DNA of 64,000 nucleotides from Pachyseris speciosa (Eukaryota; Cnidaria; Anthozoa; Scleractinia; Pachyseridae): NCBI GenBank assembly GCA_016490735.1, contig JAEMWC010000007.1, positions 315,001 to 379,000 of the forward strand, read 5' to 3'. Shown piece by piece: positions 31,201 to 38,740 of this stretch (position 1 is its first letter; each line of letters starts with the position of its first letter). The notes under the pieces were generated by a model. It saw only the letters and a program-made list of their open reading frames with translations, ran no database searches and was not told where the DNA came from. The position numbers and the translations under genes were made by a program.

Positions 31201-32849
31201 AAATGTGTTCAAATGTGGCGGTTGCCACAACCAAAATGAGGAAAGTGTTACAAACGTTCAAAGTTCGGAGGGGCAAAGTATGCCGCTACCACCGTTTCTA
31301 TAAGGGCTAACGTTATTATGCCTGGGCTCAAAGGTGCACAAAGTGATAACGTAACATAGCGTAGGAATTCCGCCATTATTTTATATGCGTCAGCTTGGAT
31401 TTATCGTTTTTTCCTCCAAACCTCTAAAAAGATCATGCACATCCACTGCCAAGTAATTAAAACTACTGGGAAATGACTACATTGCTTTCAATATGCCAAT
31501 ATTGCGGCAAAAAAACACTTTTCGTGAAACAATTAAAAAAATGCGAATCTTGGAAACCATGGCTGTCAAAGCCCGTTGCCCTGGAGACATAAAAAGACGA
31601 CAGTAAACAGTCGTCAATTCAAATTGTTACGAGACAAATGTTTGGAACAAAAAGTTATAAGCTTGGTGTTGTTGCCTTTGATGTGAGCAGAGTTAAGAAT
31701 ACTCAAAGTTAAGACTATATAAGGTTATTTAGGGCGAACAACACATTGCTTTGAATATTTTATGTTCAAGCAAGCGGCCGAGGACGATAATCATCTGGTA
31801 TACGTTGGATCAACTGGTGATGTAATCGGCGTAATATAGAAAACAAAGAATATAAAAGCACAGACCGATACAACGTAGAATGGTTTTAAATTCTGTGTAC
31901 TATATTTCGGCTGCCCAAACCAGCCTTCTTCAGGTACACAGAATTTAAATCCATTCTACATTATACCAGTCTCAGCTTTTATATATTTCTTTGCTATTGA
32001 ACATACTTTGTTATTTTCTCCTTCATTGCAAAAGTTCAAATTCCGTGTGACGGGGTCCAGTGTTTAAATGGAGGAAGCTGTAGCAACCTCGATGAAAACA
32101 AATTTCAATGCAGTTGCGTGGCGGGTTTTGAAGGAGACTACTGCGAAAAAGGTAAAAGCATTAGATAAAGCTAAGACAGTTGACAACACGAACAGTAAAA
32201 CCTGTCGCAGCTATCACGAAATTTTCGAATCTGGTGGCTATCACTAGGTATGAATAACATTTGAATGGGTTCTTTGTTGTTCTTAGAATCATATTTCCTT
32301 GCTATCAATCCCGATTGTTACCTTTTTTGTTGCTATAACAAGCTGATCCATGTGACGGGGTCCAGTGTCAAAACGGAGGAACATGTAGCAAGCTTGAAGC
32401 TGGAAAATCTAAATGCGACTGTGTGGCGGGCTTTATGGGAGACTACTGTGAAAAAGGTAAAAGGCCTAAATGAAACGTAAAAAGTTGACAACACCAGTAG
32501 GAAGACTACATGTACTACACAAAACTCGAATCTGATCGGTTATCATTAGTTATGAATGACATCTCAGAGGATTCTTTGGTGTTTTTATCTGCGGAGTCGC
32601 AGCGTATTTTAATCGATAAAAAAAATTAATATTTCATGTGATCAGCTAAATTACCGGAAAGAGAATCAAATGGCCATTCATACCGAATAACGTATTTCTG
32701 AGCAGAACATTTGTAATACCCATGAAAAAACAAATCCTTTAACTGCAGGTCATGAACAAGGTTGCACGAACAAATGCTATGAAAGCAACTTGTGTGTGTA
32801 CAACGTTCGAGAGGAAATGCCAAAAAAGCTCAAAATGAGCGACACTTAG
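19135..32849 (+). CDS. Secreted MACPF-domain protein with beta-sandwich, Cys-rich and two EGF modules (14 exons)
   Basis: Fourteen exons join with perfect phase agreement to a 1035-codon frame: 19135-19222, 20277-20386, 21605-21739, 22312-22551, 24160-24272, 24522-24752, 25101-25213, 27144-27751, 28439-29080, 29549-29906, 30586-30723, 32035-32151, 32343-32456, 32749-32849. Order: signal peptide (about residues 1-20), acidic and helical N-terminus, MACPF core (about 190-480, signature WGTHY at 350-354 followed by GKFGG), a region of unknown fold, a beta-sandwich resembling Methyltransf_FA, a furin-like Cys-rich segment, two EGF domains, and a short Cys-containing tail. MACPF proteins (perforin, complement C6-C9, some cnidarian venom proteins, developmental Torso-like) oligomerise on membranes. 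Whether this one forms pores, and whether the last exon is used or the transcript continues into 34540-39798, is inference. Confidence 0.8.
19813..20113. mobile_element. MITE in MACPF intron 1
   Basis: The left end CTTAAAGGGGCAGTATCATG and the reverse-complemented right end CTTTAAAGGGACAGTGTCATG form an inverted pair of about 20-25 bp. There is no coding content. Similar 'TTAAAGGG' ends occur at 23340-23739. Confidence 0.6.
20277..20386 (+). CDS. MACPF gene exon 2: acidic linker
   Basis: It encodes a strongly acidic segment ('ESLHDDSDSEIEIPRQESDE') without a known domain. The acceptor is CTTTAG and the donor GTACAA. The phase 1-to-0 join is consistent with exons 1 and 3. It may be a propeptide or flexible linker. 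Confidence 0.7.
21605..21739 (+). CDS. MACPF gene exon 3: helical/coiled-coil segment
   Basis: Exactly 45 codons, predicted helical: 'LTDLVKQAVNKQIEIIAEQQ' with heptad-like hydrophobics. The acceptor is ACACAG and the donor GTACAA. Phase 0 on both sides. Confidence 0.75.
22233..22277 (-). ncRNA. Hammerhead-like remnant, minus strand
   Basis: On the minus strand it reads TTGATGA, a short GAC...GTC stem-loop, then GAAACGTCAG. The first C of the CUGANGA box is T. It is probably a remnant of a mobile element end, just upstream of exon 4. Weak. Confidence 0.25.
22312..22551 (+). CDS. MACPF gene exon 4: start of the MACPF region
   Basis: Eighty codons, both junctions phase 0 (acceptor CTCAG, donor GTAAGC). 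It includes a glycine-rich strand 'YPMGIGGVMMNGCYGTNYQI' and several cysteines. This is the N-terminal lead into the MACPF core; assignment is by position and continuity. Confidence 0.75.
23340..23739. mobile_element. MITE in MACPF intron 4
   Basis: The left end TTAAAGGGCCTATGTCAAG and the reverse-complemented right end TTAAGGGGCTATGTCACGG are an inverted pair of about 18 bp. The interior is non-coding and includes an A-rich run. Confidence 0.55.
24160..24272 (+). CDS. MACPF gene exon 5
   Basis: It encodes 'AAFIGVGFDGRGDYSPESRK' and a conserved-looking Cys. The glycine-rich strand followed by 'GYD..G.YS.ES'-type sequence is common at the start of MACPF domains. The donor GTAAGT gives phase 2, matching exon 6. 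Confidence 0.8.
24522..24752 (+). CDS. MACPF gene exon 6
   Basis: Seventy-seven residues including 'VPDTMNVHGVYDTSTTMHSF' and a glycine/phenylalanine-rich 'GSFFGFFGGVKKAWG', in the position of the first membrane-insertion cluster of MACPF folds. The acceptor is TTTTAG and the donor GTAATA. The role of the cluster is inference. Confidence 0.8.
25101..25213 (+). CDS. MACPF gene exon 7
   Basis: It encodes 'YEIYLDEVKPNDLSVNFLQE' and the strand before the MACPF signature. The acceptor is CTTAG and the donor GTAAGT. Phase 1 at the 3' end, matching exon 8. Confidence 0.8.
25220..26565 (-). mobile_element. SINE-4 copy split by a LINE insertion
   Basis: The pieces 25240-25305 and 26490-26565 together match a continuous stretch of the SINE at 32970-33080 (tail of CATA units, 'ccctcggattttagagtagc', 'taatatctccgagcatttaatcatc'). 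The 1.2 kb between them is the LINE at 25303-26489. The SINE's tRNA-like head is missing here. Confidence 0.7.
25303..26489 (+). mobile_element. LINE 3' end (L1/Tx1-type) nested in a SINE
   Basis: An open frame running to 26203 encodes the C-terminus of an L1-type ORF2: 'RVFQFKLLHRRIATNDFL' and a zinc-binding 'LCSFCRETAETLMHLFWNC' (zf-RVT CxxC...HxxxxC), then 'FWERTFEWI'. It ends in an A-rich tail with a terminal A-run near 26470-26490. The short duplicated target '(c/t)taatat' lies at both ends. It is 5' truncated, as is usual for LINEs. It sits in the MACPF intron between exons 7 and 8. Confidence 0.8.
26566..26815 (-). repeat. 30 bp minisatellite, about 8 units, open on the minus strand
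   Basis: Diverged units of about 30 bp, such as 'gtcttct.tattgt..' plus 'tggttgctgtttga', are repeated head to tail. On the minus strand the array stays open and encodes a 10-residue repeat rich in N, S, D and T ('DNTEDSNSNH'-like). It lies within the intron between MACPF exons 7 and 8. No start or splice context supports translation. Confidence 0.75.
27144..27751 (+). CDS. MACPF gene exon 8: MACPF signature and core
   Basis: A 202-codon exon encoding the diagnostic MACPF signature 'RWGTHYIKSGKFGG' (G-T-H-Y followed by GG), a serine/glycine-rich loop ('SGSGSSAKSQSKTSSTS'), and the closing helix 'WLASIATFPKPFKFLVAPI' that matches the 'W..S....P..i...L.PI' end of MACPF domains. The acceptor TTTCCAG and the donor GTAAAT are strong. 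This exon is the main reason for the family call. Confidence 0.9.
28439..29080 (+). CDS. MACPF gene exon 9: linker and start of beta-sandwich module
   Basis: 214 codons, phase 0 at both ends (acceptor TTCAG, donor GTGAGC). The first part (residues about 547-690) is unrecognised, with an 'RYFKGEWLVGESRDHIDLIT' segment. The second part ('KCLHFTASSKGTIFVIFAAV', 'TWYYVQISPYGVGIFK') starts a beta-sandwich that resembles the Methyltransf_FA family. The latter assignment is tentative. Confidence 0.75.
29130..29370 (-). mobile_element. SINE-1 copy (tRNA-derived), minus strand
   Basis: The reverse complement has a tRNA-like head: box A 'taagctcagttggcagagc', box B 'ggttcgactcc', then the family tail 'gaattttctcaggccttatt'. 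The same family is at 34745-35190 and 35195-35435. It is not a functional tRNA: the acceptor stem does not pair. Confidence 0.7.
29549..29906 (+). CDS. MACPF gene exon 10: rest of beta-sandwich and first cysteines
   Basis: It encodes 'TVIEYGKSLSTTENGDVYLT', 'PLFVRLYSFGNGEKSLEIVD' and ends in a cysteine-rich start 'CVQHCHELCDPTQ'. Acceptor CACAG, donor G|GTAATC, phase 1 out. The strands continue the Methyltransf_FA-like module of exon 9. Confidence 0.75.
30096..30245. repeat. 57 bp tandem repeat, about 2.6 copies
   Basis: The unit starting 'caatgatataagttagcaga' and ending 'gaactgcagtatc' is repeated almost perfectly twice and then partly. The length is a multiple of three, so the minus strand stays open over it. 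It is intronic (between exons 10 and 11). Confidence 0.85.
30586..30723 (+). CDS. MACPF gene exon 11: furin-like Cys-rich segment
   Basis: About 46 residues with six closely spaced cysteines: 'NCNACRYVKNLVTAECLKEC', then 'PEGWKELDDKTC'. The spacing resembles furin-like/growth-factor-receptor cysteine-rich repeats. Phase 1 at both ends, as for an exchangeable extracellular module. Confidence 0.75.
31866..31972 (-). ncRNA. Hammerhead-like motif with long stem I
   Basis: On the minus strand it reads: a long 5' arm ending 'aaattctgtgtac', CTGAAGA, a perfect GGCTG/CAGCC stem-loop, GAAA, TATA, and a 3' arm 'gtacacagaattt' perfectly complementary to the first. The arms extend imperfectly to about 33 bp ('gtagaatgg'). 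This is the hammerhead layout (CUGANGA, stem II, GAAA, NUH) with minimal stem III, plus one extra A before stem II. It lies in the MACPF intron between exons 11 and 12, opposite the gene. Activity unproven. Confidence 0.45.
32035..32151 (+). CDS. MACPF gene exon 12: EGF domain 1
   Basis: A complete six-cysteine EGF: 'CDGVQCLNGGSC', then 'FQCSCVAGFEGDYCEK'. It begins and ends in phase 1 (acceptor AAAAG, donor GTAAAA), the usual symmetric module exon. It is very similar to exon 13, so the two probably arose by tandem duplication. Confidence 0.85.
32343..32456 (+). CDS. MACPF gene exon 13: EGF domain 2
   Basis: A complete EGF: 'CDGVQCQNGGTC', then 'SKCDCVAGFMGDYCEK'. Phase 1-1, like exon 12. 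The surrounding intron sequence also resembles that around exon 12 ('gttgacaacac', 'tatgaat.acat'), supporting a recent duplication. Confidence 0.85.
32749..32849 (+). CDS. MACPF gene candidate terminal exon 14
   Basis: It follows acceptor AACTGCAG in the right phase and encodes 33 residues with three cysteines ('GCTNKCYESNLC') before a TAG stop. No poly(A) signal lies close behind it. It could be an alternative short terminus or a decayed exon. The other option is continuation into the exons at 34540 and 39280. Confidence 0.45.
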
Positions 32850-32969
32850 AAGACGACTGCTAAGGGGAACAGCTTTAATATCAAAATGTCAATTAACCTA
32901 CAACGCGCACCCGATTCGGCAATAACTGCAGGAAAGCTAGTTAGCGAACGTCATAGTGGGGCTGCGTAC

Positions 32970-33350
32970 CCATACATACATACATACATCACATTATTTA
33001 CCCTCGGATTTTAGAGTAGCTTTTGCAGCTAATATCTCCGAGCATTTAATCATCAGATGAGACATAGACCATCACACCGGGAACTACGTCCCTACTCTTT
33101 TCGAACAGTATGTGGGTTCTTTTACGTCCCACAGAATCAATTATGAAGAGTTGTGAGACGGGGCCTACGGTCTATCGTCCTTATCCGAGAAGACTAGGAA
33201 GTCTAACCATTTGCAGATGTTATTACAAAGGCAGCACTATCTCCTCAATTATTTAAAGACCCTGAGTGTTGGTCCGACCGGGGTTTGAACCATCGACCTC
33301 CCGCACGCTAGTCCGGTGTTCTACCACTAAGCTAACCGGTCGGCGACATG
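32970..33350 (-). mobile_element. SINE-4 copy, full (tRNA-derived head, CATA tail)
   Basis: The reverse complement starts with a tRNA-like head (box A 'tagcttagtggtagaacacc', box B 'ggttcaaaccccgg'), runs through a unique body containing 'gggacgtagttcccggtgtg', and ends in a TGTA-type repeat. It serves as the uninterrupted reference for the copy at 25.2-26.6 kb. Confidence 0.7.
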
Positions 33351-34233
33351 TGTAAAATCAGCGAAAATGACCTATGAAATGAAAAATCAGTGGCGATCAA
33401 TGCATGAATTGTTTGATGGAAGAACCTCACAAATACGGTGACCAAGCTTAAGCACGTCTCCATTGACCATTATATTGGTAAGCTTTCCGAGGATCTAAAC
33501 ATTTGGCTCCAAAACTGATAGTCAGATAATTTTGTCAACAGTCGTTCATTTGACGCTCTGCAGAGAAAACGATTTTCTAAAGTCAGCCAACTTAACTAAT
33601 TATGACGATTTCCCAGCGATTATGTATTAAATGCTTTTCTAAGTATGGTAAAATTAGACTGCTCAAGCATTTTCATTTCGTATTTGAATTCAGAAGCAAG
33701 ATATTTCACGTGCAGGGAGTTTTTATTACAAGGAAGGTAAGTATGGGAAATAAATATGATTGGACCATAGAGTGGCGCCATTTTTTGCTAGTGATAGGGA
33801 TATTAAAAGTTTTTCAGCTACAGCCTGTCTGCTTTGCAGGATACAACGAGGTAGGATCTTAAAGAAATCGCGTTCTAGATATCTGAGAACAAGCTTGTTC
33901 TTATTATGTTCAATATGGACTTAGTATTGATGCGCTCCGTCGTCGTCTTAATCTTCCACGCGTAGGGCAGGTAAAATCCGCTAAGAGTACACATCGGACG
34001 CCTATATGCTTACTATAACCCAAAAAGAGACCTGTAATTAGAATATTCTCAAAACTCAAGCTGTTTACAGTAGAAGGAACTTGAATGACGCATTTAAGTC
34101 AATAAATTGAACCTTATTTTGCTTACTCTGATACTGACACCCAACTAGCTGTCAAACACAACGATACGCATTACAACTGCCAACTTTTCAACGAGATGAT
34201 CGAGGTATCAGGCTGAATGGGAAGACTATCATC

Positions 34234-34440
34234 ATGTCTTGCTGTCTATATGTCTGTCTGTCTGTCGGTCTTTCTGTCTGTCAGTCAGTCAGTCTGTCTG
34301 TCTGTCTGTCTTTCTGTCAGTCAGTCAGTCAGTCAGTCAGTCAGTCAGTCTGTCTGTCTGTCTGTCGGTCTTTATGTCTGTCAGTCAGTCAGTCAGTCTG
34401 TCTTTCTGCCTGTCTGTCGGTCTGTCTGCCGGTCTTTCTG
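34234..34440 (+). repeat. (TCTG/TCAG)n microsatellite
   Basis: About 200 bp of tetranucleotide TCTG and TCAG blocks with TTTC variants. All frames are open and would encode Cys/Ser/Val/Leu repeats, which is a by-product of the tetranucleotide. It ends about 100 bp before the fibrinogen-related exon acceptor. Confidence 0.9.
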
Positions 34441-34539
34441 TCTTCTCTCTGTCTGTCTTTCTGTCTTTCTACCTGCCTGGCTGTCCCTCCTCTCTTTCCA
34501 AGTCTTTTCTCATCCATTCCACTATATTTCCTTTGTCAG

Positions 34540-34672
34540 GGCTACTGAGAACAAAGCCTACTCACTGGCCATAGGCTTGTCGTCAAAGATTTCCGTTTAT
34601 TGTCACATGACAGAACTTGGCAAATGTGGAGGTGGTGGATGGACGCTGGCCATGAAGATCGATGGATCCAAG
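34540..34672 (+). CDS. Exon: fibrinogen-related N-terminal part
   Basis: Acceptor CTTTGTCAG after a natural pyrimidine tract, donor AAG|GTATTG. It carries the 'CGGGGW' block. The opening segment of the domain (usually a Cys followed by an L-Y/F helix start) is not in this exon. A possible small exon at 34149-34204 ('YNCQLFNEMIE') would fit the domain but not the phase. Confidence 0.75.
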
Positions 34673-37600
34673 GTATTGAGATGGTCTGCGCTTACATTTT
34701 GAAATGTCATCAAAGTAACCACACTACTGTAAGGGACCCGAATGTGAGGATAATCATCGTAGTTATAAACACTGCTTAAGCAGTAGTGGTCTTTTCCATA
34801 TATCCATTTCCACATATTCAATACTCACGGGTATATTACGAACCAACAAGTTGGCTTACTAGGTATAGCTCAGTTGGTAGAGCACTGCACCAGTATCATA
34901 GACTGCGAGTAGTCTCTAATTTCGGCGATAGATTGTGGTGCAAACGAAAGACACGCGCGTGGTGTCTCCTCGCAACTTCGCGTGCTTGCGTGCCCTACAA
35001 TTCATCACCGAAATTAGAGACTACTCGCAGTCTACCGGTTTTTATCGAGGTCTTGGGTTCGACTCCTGTACAGGCCTCAATTTGTTTTTATCAGGCTTTA
35101 TTTTCACTCTTGTTTAAATAGTGTTTATAACTGCGATGACCATTAACGTATTTATTCCTTAATACACAGTTCAAATATATGATTTTAATATATTCATTCT
35201 TACATATTTATCACTCACGAGTGTCTTACGAACCAAGTTGGCTTGTTGGCTCAGTAAGTAGAGCACTGCACCGGTATCGCAGAGGTCGTGGGTTTGACTC
35301 CCGTATAAGCCTGAATTTCTTTCAGGCTTTATTTTCACTATTGCTTAAGTAATATTTATGACCGCGAAATTTATCCACGTATTCATTTTTTGATCCGCAG
35401 TTCAAAAATATGATTTTCATATATCCATTCTCACAGAACTGAAAACATTGACAAATAATGGTAGTGAGCGTAAGTATTAGCAGCCAGGGGCAAGTTTCTC
35501 GGCCTTCTTGGGCCTCAGCAGCATAGCATAGCTAATATATAGATTTAGCCAAGCCTAAAAGCGGAGCTCCACGATTATTATTTTCTTTTTTTACGGGTTT
35601 GAGCAACTTCGCATGGCTTTCCTTGCGCCAATATTTTATGTTTAGAGCAGTCAACAGGAATTGACCACGGTTCAAAAACCTCAAAACATTAAAACATTAC
35701 AAGAAAACAATACACGCCGCGTATGTTTGTTCGATTGTTCATCCAACATCGTGTTTGACCGTTTAGCCACCTCTGTCAACATTGCACTTATTCTTAAATT
35801 TCTGTCCATGTTTGATCTAGATCAAATATTTTCGCCCAACATTTCGCGTTACGAAGAAATGTTTGATCGTTTAGCCACCCCAACCTACCAAACGTGCACA
35901 GCCGGTATAAAAAGCAACCAAATGAACCACATAAAGTCGAAATTTCAGCGATAATACGCAAAAAATCGTTCTGTGGACTCAGTCTATTTAGTGTTTTGTC
36001 AAACATTGTTTGTGCGTTTAGCCACCTAATATTATGTTTGAAAACTAACGATGTTGGATAAAAATGTGTGGTCGCTTAGCTGGGGCTTTAATCCTTAATT
36101 TTACGAGGACTCATTGCAATTACGTGTTAATAAGATAAGAAATTATTCCTAGATGTTTGCTACCCTTTGTAGCGAGGGATATTTGTTCATATGCTAGTAG
36201 TCATGGTATAAAGTTAAATCCATCCAAATGTAAAGAGTTACGCATAGATTTCCTACAGTATAAGCCTTCGGACCCATCTCCCTTACAGATGTCGGGCTGT
36301 GTTATAGAGCAGATGTCATCTTATAAGTTGCTCGGTGTCCATCTGTTGCACAATTTGTCGTGGTCTATTCACTGCGACTATATTGTGAAGAAAGCACGCA
36401 AGCGTCTCTACGGTTTACGTGTCTTAAGGAAATCAGGCCTTCCACCAGCTGATCTCATTAAAGTTTATTGTAGCCTTGTGCGGCCCATTTTAGAATTTGC
36501 ATCTCCGGTGTGGGCCGCGTTACCCGCTTGTCTGGTTCAGTTGGTTGAAAGCGTGCAGAAGTCTGCTCTAAGAATCATTTTTCCAGATTGCTCTTATCAA
36601 TCAGCACTAGTGATCTGCGGCTTGCCTACGCTGCTGGCGCGCCGTGATGAAGCTTGCAGGCGTTTTATATCTAACATCAAGGAGTCCAATTTCCTCTCAC
36701 ACCTGTTGCCACAGTCCACGAGTGTCGCTGATGGGTACGGGCTGAGATCTGGTTGTTCCCGTTCTGATTTCCGCCTTGTCAGAACGGACCGCCTTAGCAG
36801 TTTCGTTACTCACAGTTATAACAGGGTTTACTTGTTTTTGCCGTCTGTGTCAAGTGTAATTATGCTTTTTTGTGTGGAATTGACCACCTCCCTTGTAATT
36901 TAGTGCTATACACTACCAAAGGGTTTAATAAACTGATTTATTATTTAAAAGTTTTTAACAACACTATTGAGGCACCGAAGTCGAAAAACAGTCAGCCAAT
37001 CGGAGTGAAAACACTCGTTCGCTTGCAAATAAAACAACGCAACATAACAAACAAACAATTCATCTACTTCTTTGCGCCCAAAACGAGCACAGATGATTGT
37101 TTTTTTTTTAATATCCAGTCGAGAAAAAAATACAAATTTCATTCCTGAACAAAAGTAACAACGATTAAACCAAATGTTAAGCTTCAATTTATTTAATTTA
37201 CCTCACTGTCCTGTGTTGTAAAGGATTCTACCACTTGAAAATACGTAAGCTTCAGTAAAGTTAAAACAAGCATCCGCAAGAATAGCGAACCGCCTGTCCA
37301 AACAAAGAGCTTTTCGCACAGAGTTTGAGCTAGTCGCTCCTCCCATTAATGCCGGTGAATTGTTAAGTGACATTTCTTGGTGAGATGCAGGATGCCGCGG
37401 TAAAAGTGAAAGCTTTTGAAGGGTTGAATTATTTTGTTTTCAATCACACAATCGATCCAAGTTTGAAGCTTTTCCTGAGAAAAATCTTTCGCTCTTCGTT
37501 TTATCACTTGAAAATTCACCCTCCAGAGTATCTTTTGGCAAGTTCTTGATTTTTATGCATTTGTTACGCGAATTAAAAGAGAAACTGCGATCAAAGAAGA

Positions 37601-38704
37601 TGAAGTTGTTTTGCTCAAAATGAAGAAACCAACTGAATTTGAAATTACGAGCCGCAGAAAGCGGGGTGGGAAGATTTACAGCTTTATTAGACCCATTTTG
37701 AAATCATAGTGATCCTTGCAATCTGATTGGCTCACAACAGTGCAATTTCTTCCCAAATCGCACAATATTTTACTCTAAATCGCATCCTTTCTGTAACCCA
37801 TCAAAATGAAAATAAAATAATACTAACCTATCAAATTTCATGGATAAACAGGTTAATATTGACAAAAAACTATGTGATTTCAAAATGGGTGTAATAAAGT
37901 GGTGATTGAACTTCGTGTCATGCAATTTTGTTTGAGCGCGCGAGTTCGATTTTGAAATCACGCGTATGATTTCAGGCCAATAAAAAACATAAAAATTTCT
38001 TGATTCTGATTGGCGAAGAGAAATGCAGTTTTACGAAACACGATGCAGAAAAAAGTAATTCAGTGCAGAAAAAAGGTAATTCAGTGCAAAAATAGGTGAA
38101 CAACAGACGATTCTGATTGGTTAATAAGCAAAGGAACTGAAATTGGGCCAATCAAACGCGGCCTTTGAATGGCGCAAAGTTTAGAAAGGCTGAAGAGCTG
38201 CGAGCGAAAACAATGGCTGGCGTTTTGAGCAGGTTTTCTTTCGTGACCGCAAGAACAGCAGAGAGGCTAAAATACAGCACTAAAAAGGATAAACGGCTGC
38301 GAAAAGCACTGTTTTTGGATGTCAGTTTAGAAAAAGTGGTGTCCAGAGATGGGAATTACCGACGTAATTGGAAATTTACGAGCCTGTTGAACTCAACACT
38401 TCACCAGAGTGATTTACGCCGAGATAAATAAACAAACAAGGGCAAACAAGGCAAAGATTATGAACCAGGAAGCCCGAAGGTAATGATTAAAGGGCTTGAT
38501 AGACACTTGGCAAACAAAGTAGCATTATAGCAAAAGCCCGTAATTATTTAGCCGGGGTTTGCAGCTACAAAAAGTCTTTTAAAACGTCGAGAAAACTGCT
38601 GTTTTGACTAAACCATTTTGTATGTGATTTACCTGCGTTGCTTCTGCAAAATTATGATAAGCTATCTCGCAATTTTTTCATGTATATTATTAATAAGTAA
38701 TCAC

Positions 38705-38740
<36 letters not shown>

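Noticed and set aside
33270..33350. tRNA gene on the minus strand
   Set aside because: Box A and box B are present but the acceptor stem does not pair, and the sequence continues into a SINE body with a CATA tail. The same reasoning applies to the heads at 29.2, 34.86, 35.23, 40.44 and 47.17 kb.
34217..34702. Open frames of 100-160 codons rich in Cys, Ser, Val, Leu
   Set aside because: All three plus frames are open because the DNA is a TCTG/TCAG tetranucleotide repeat. Only the last part overlaps a real exon, and in a different way.
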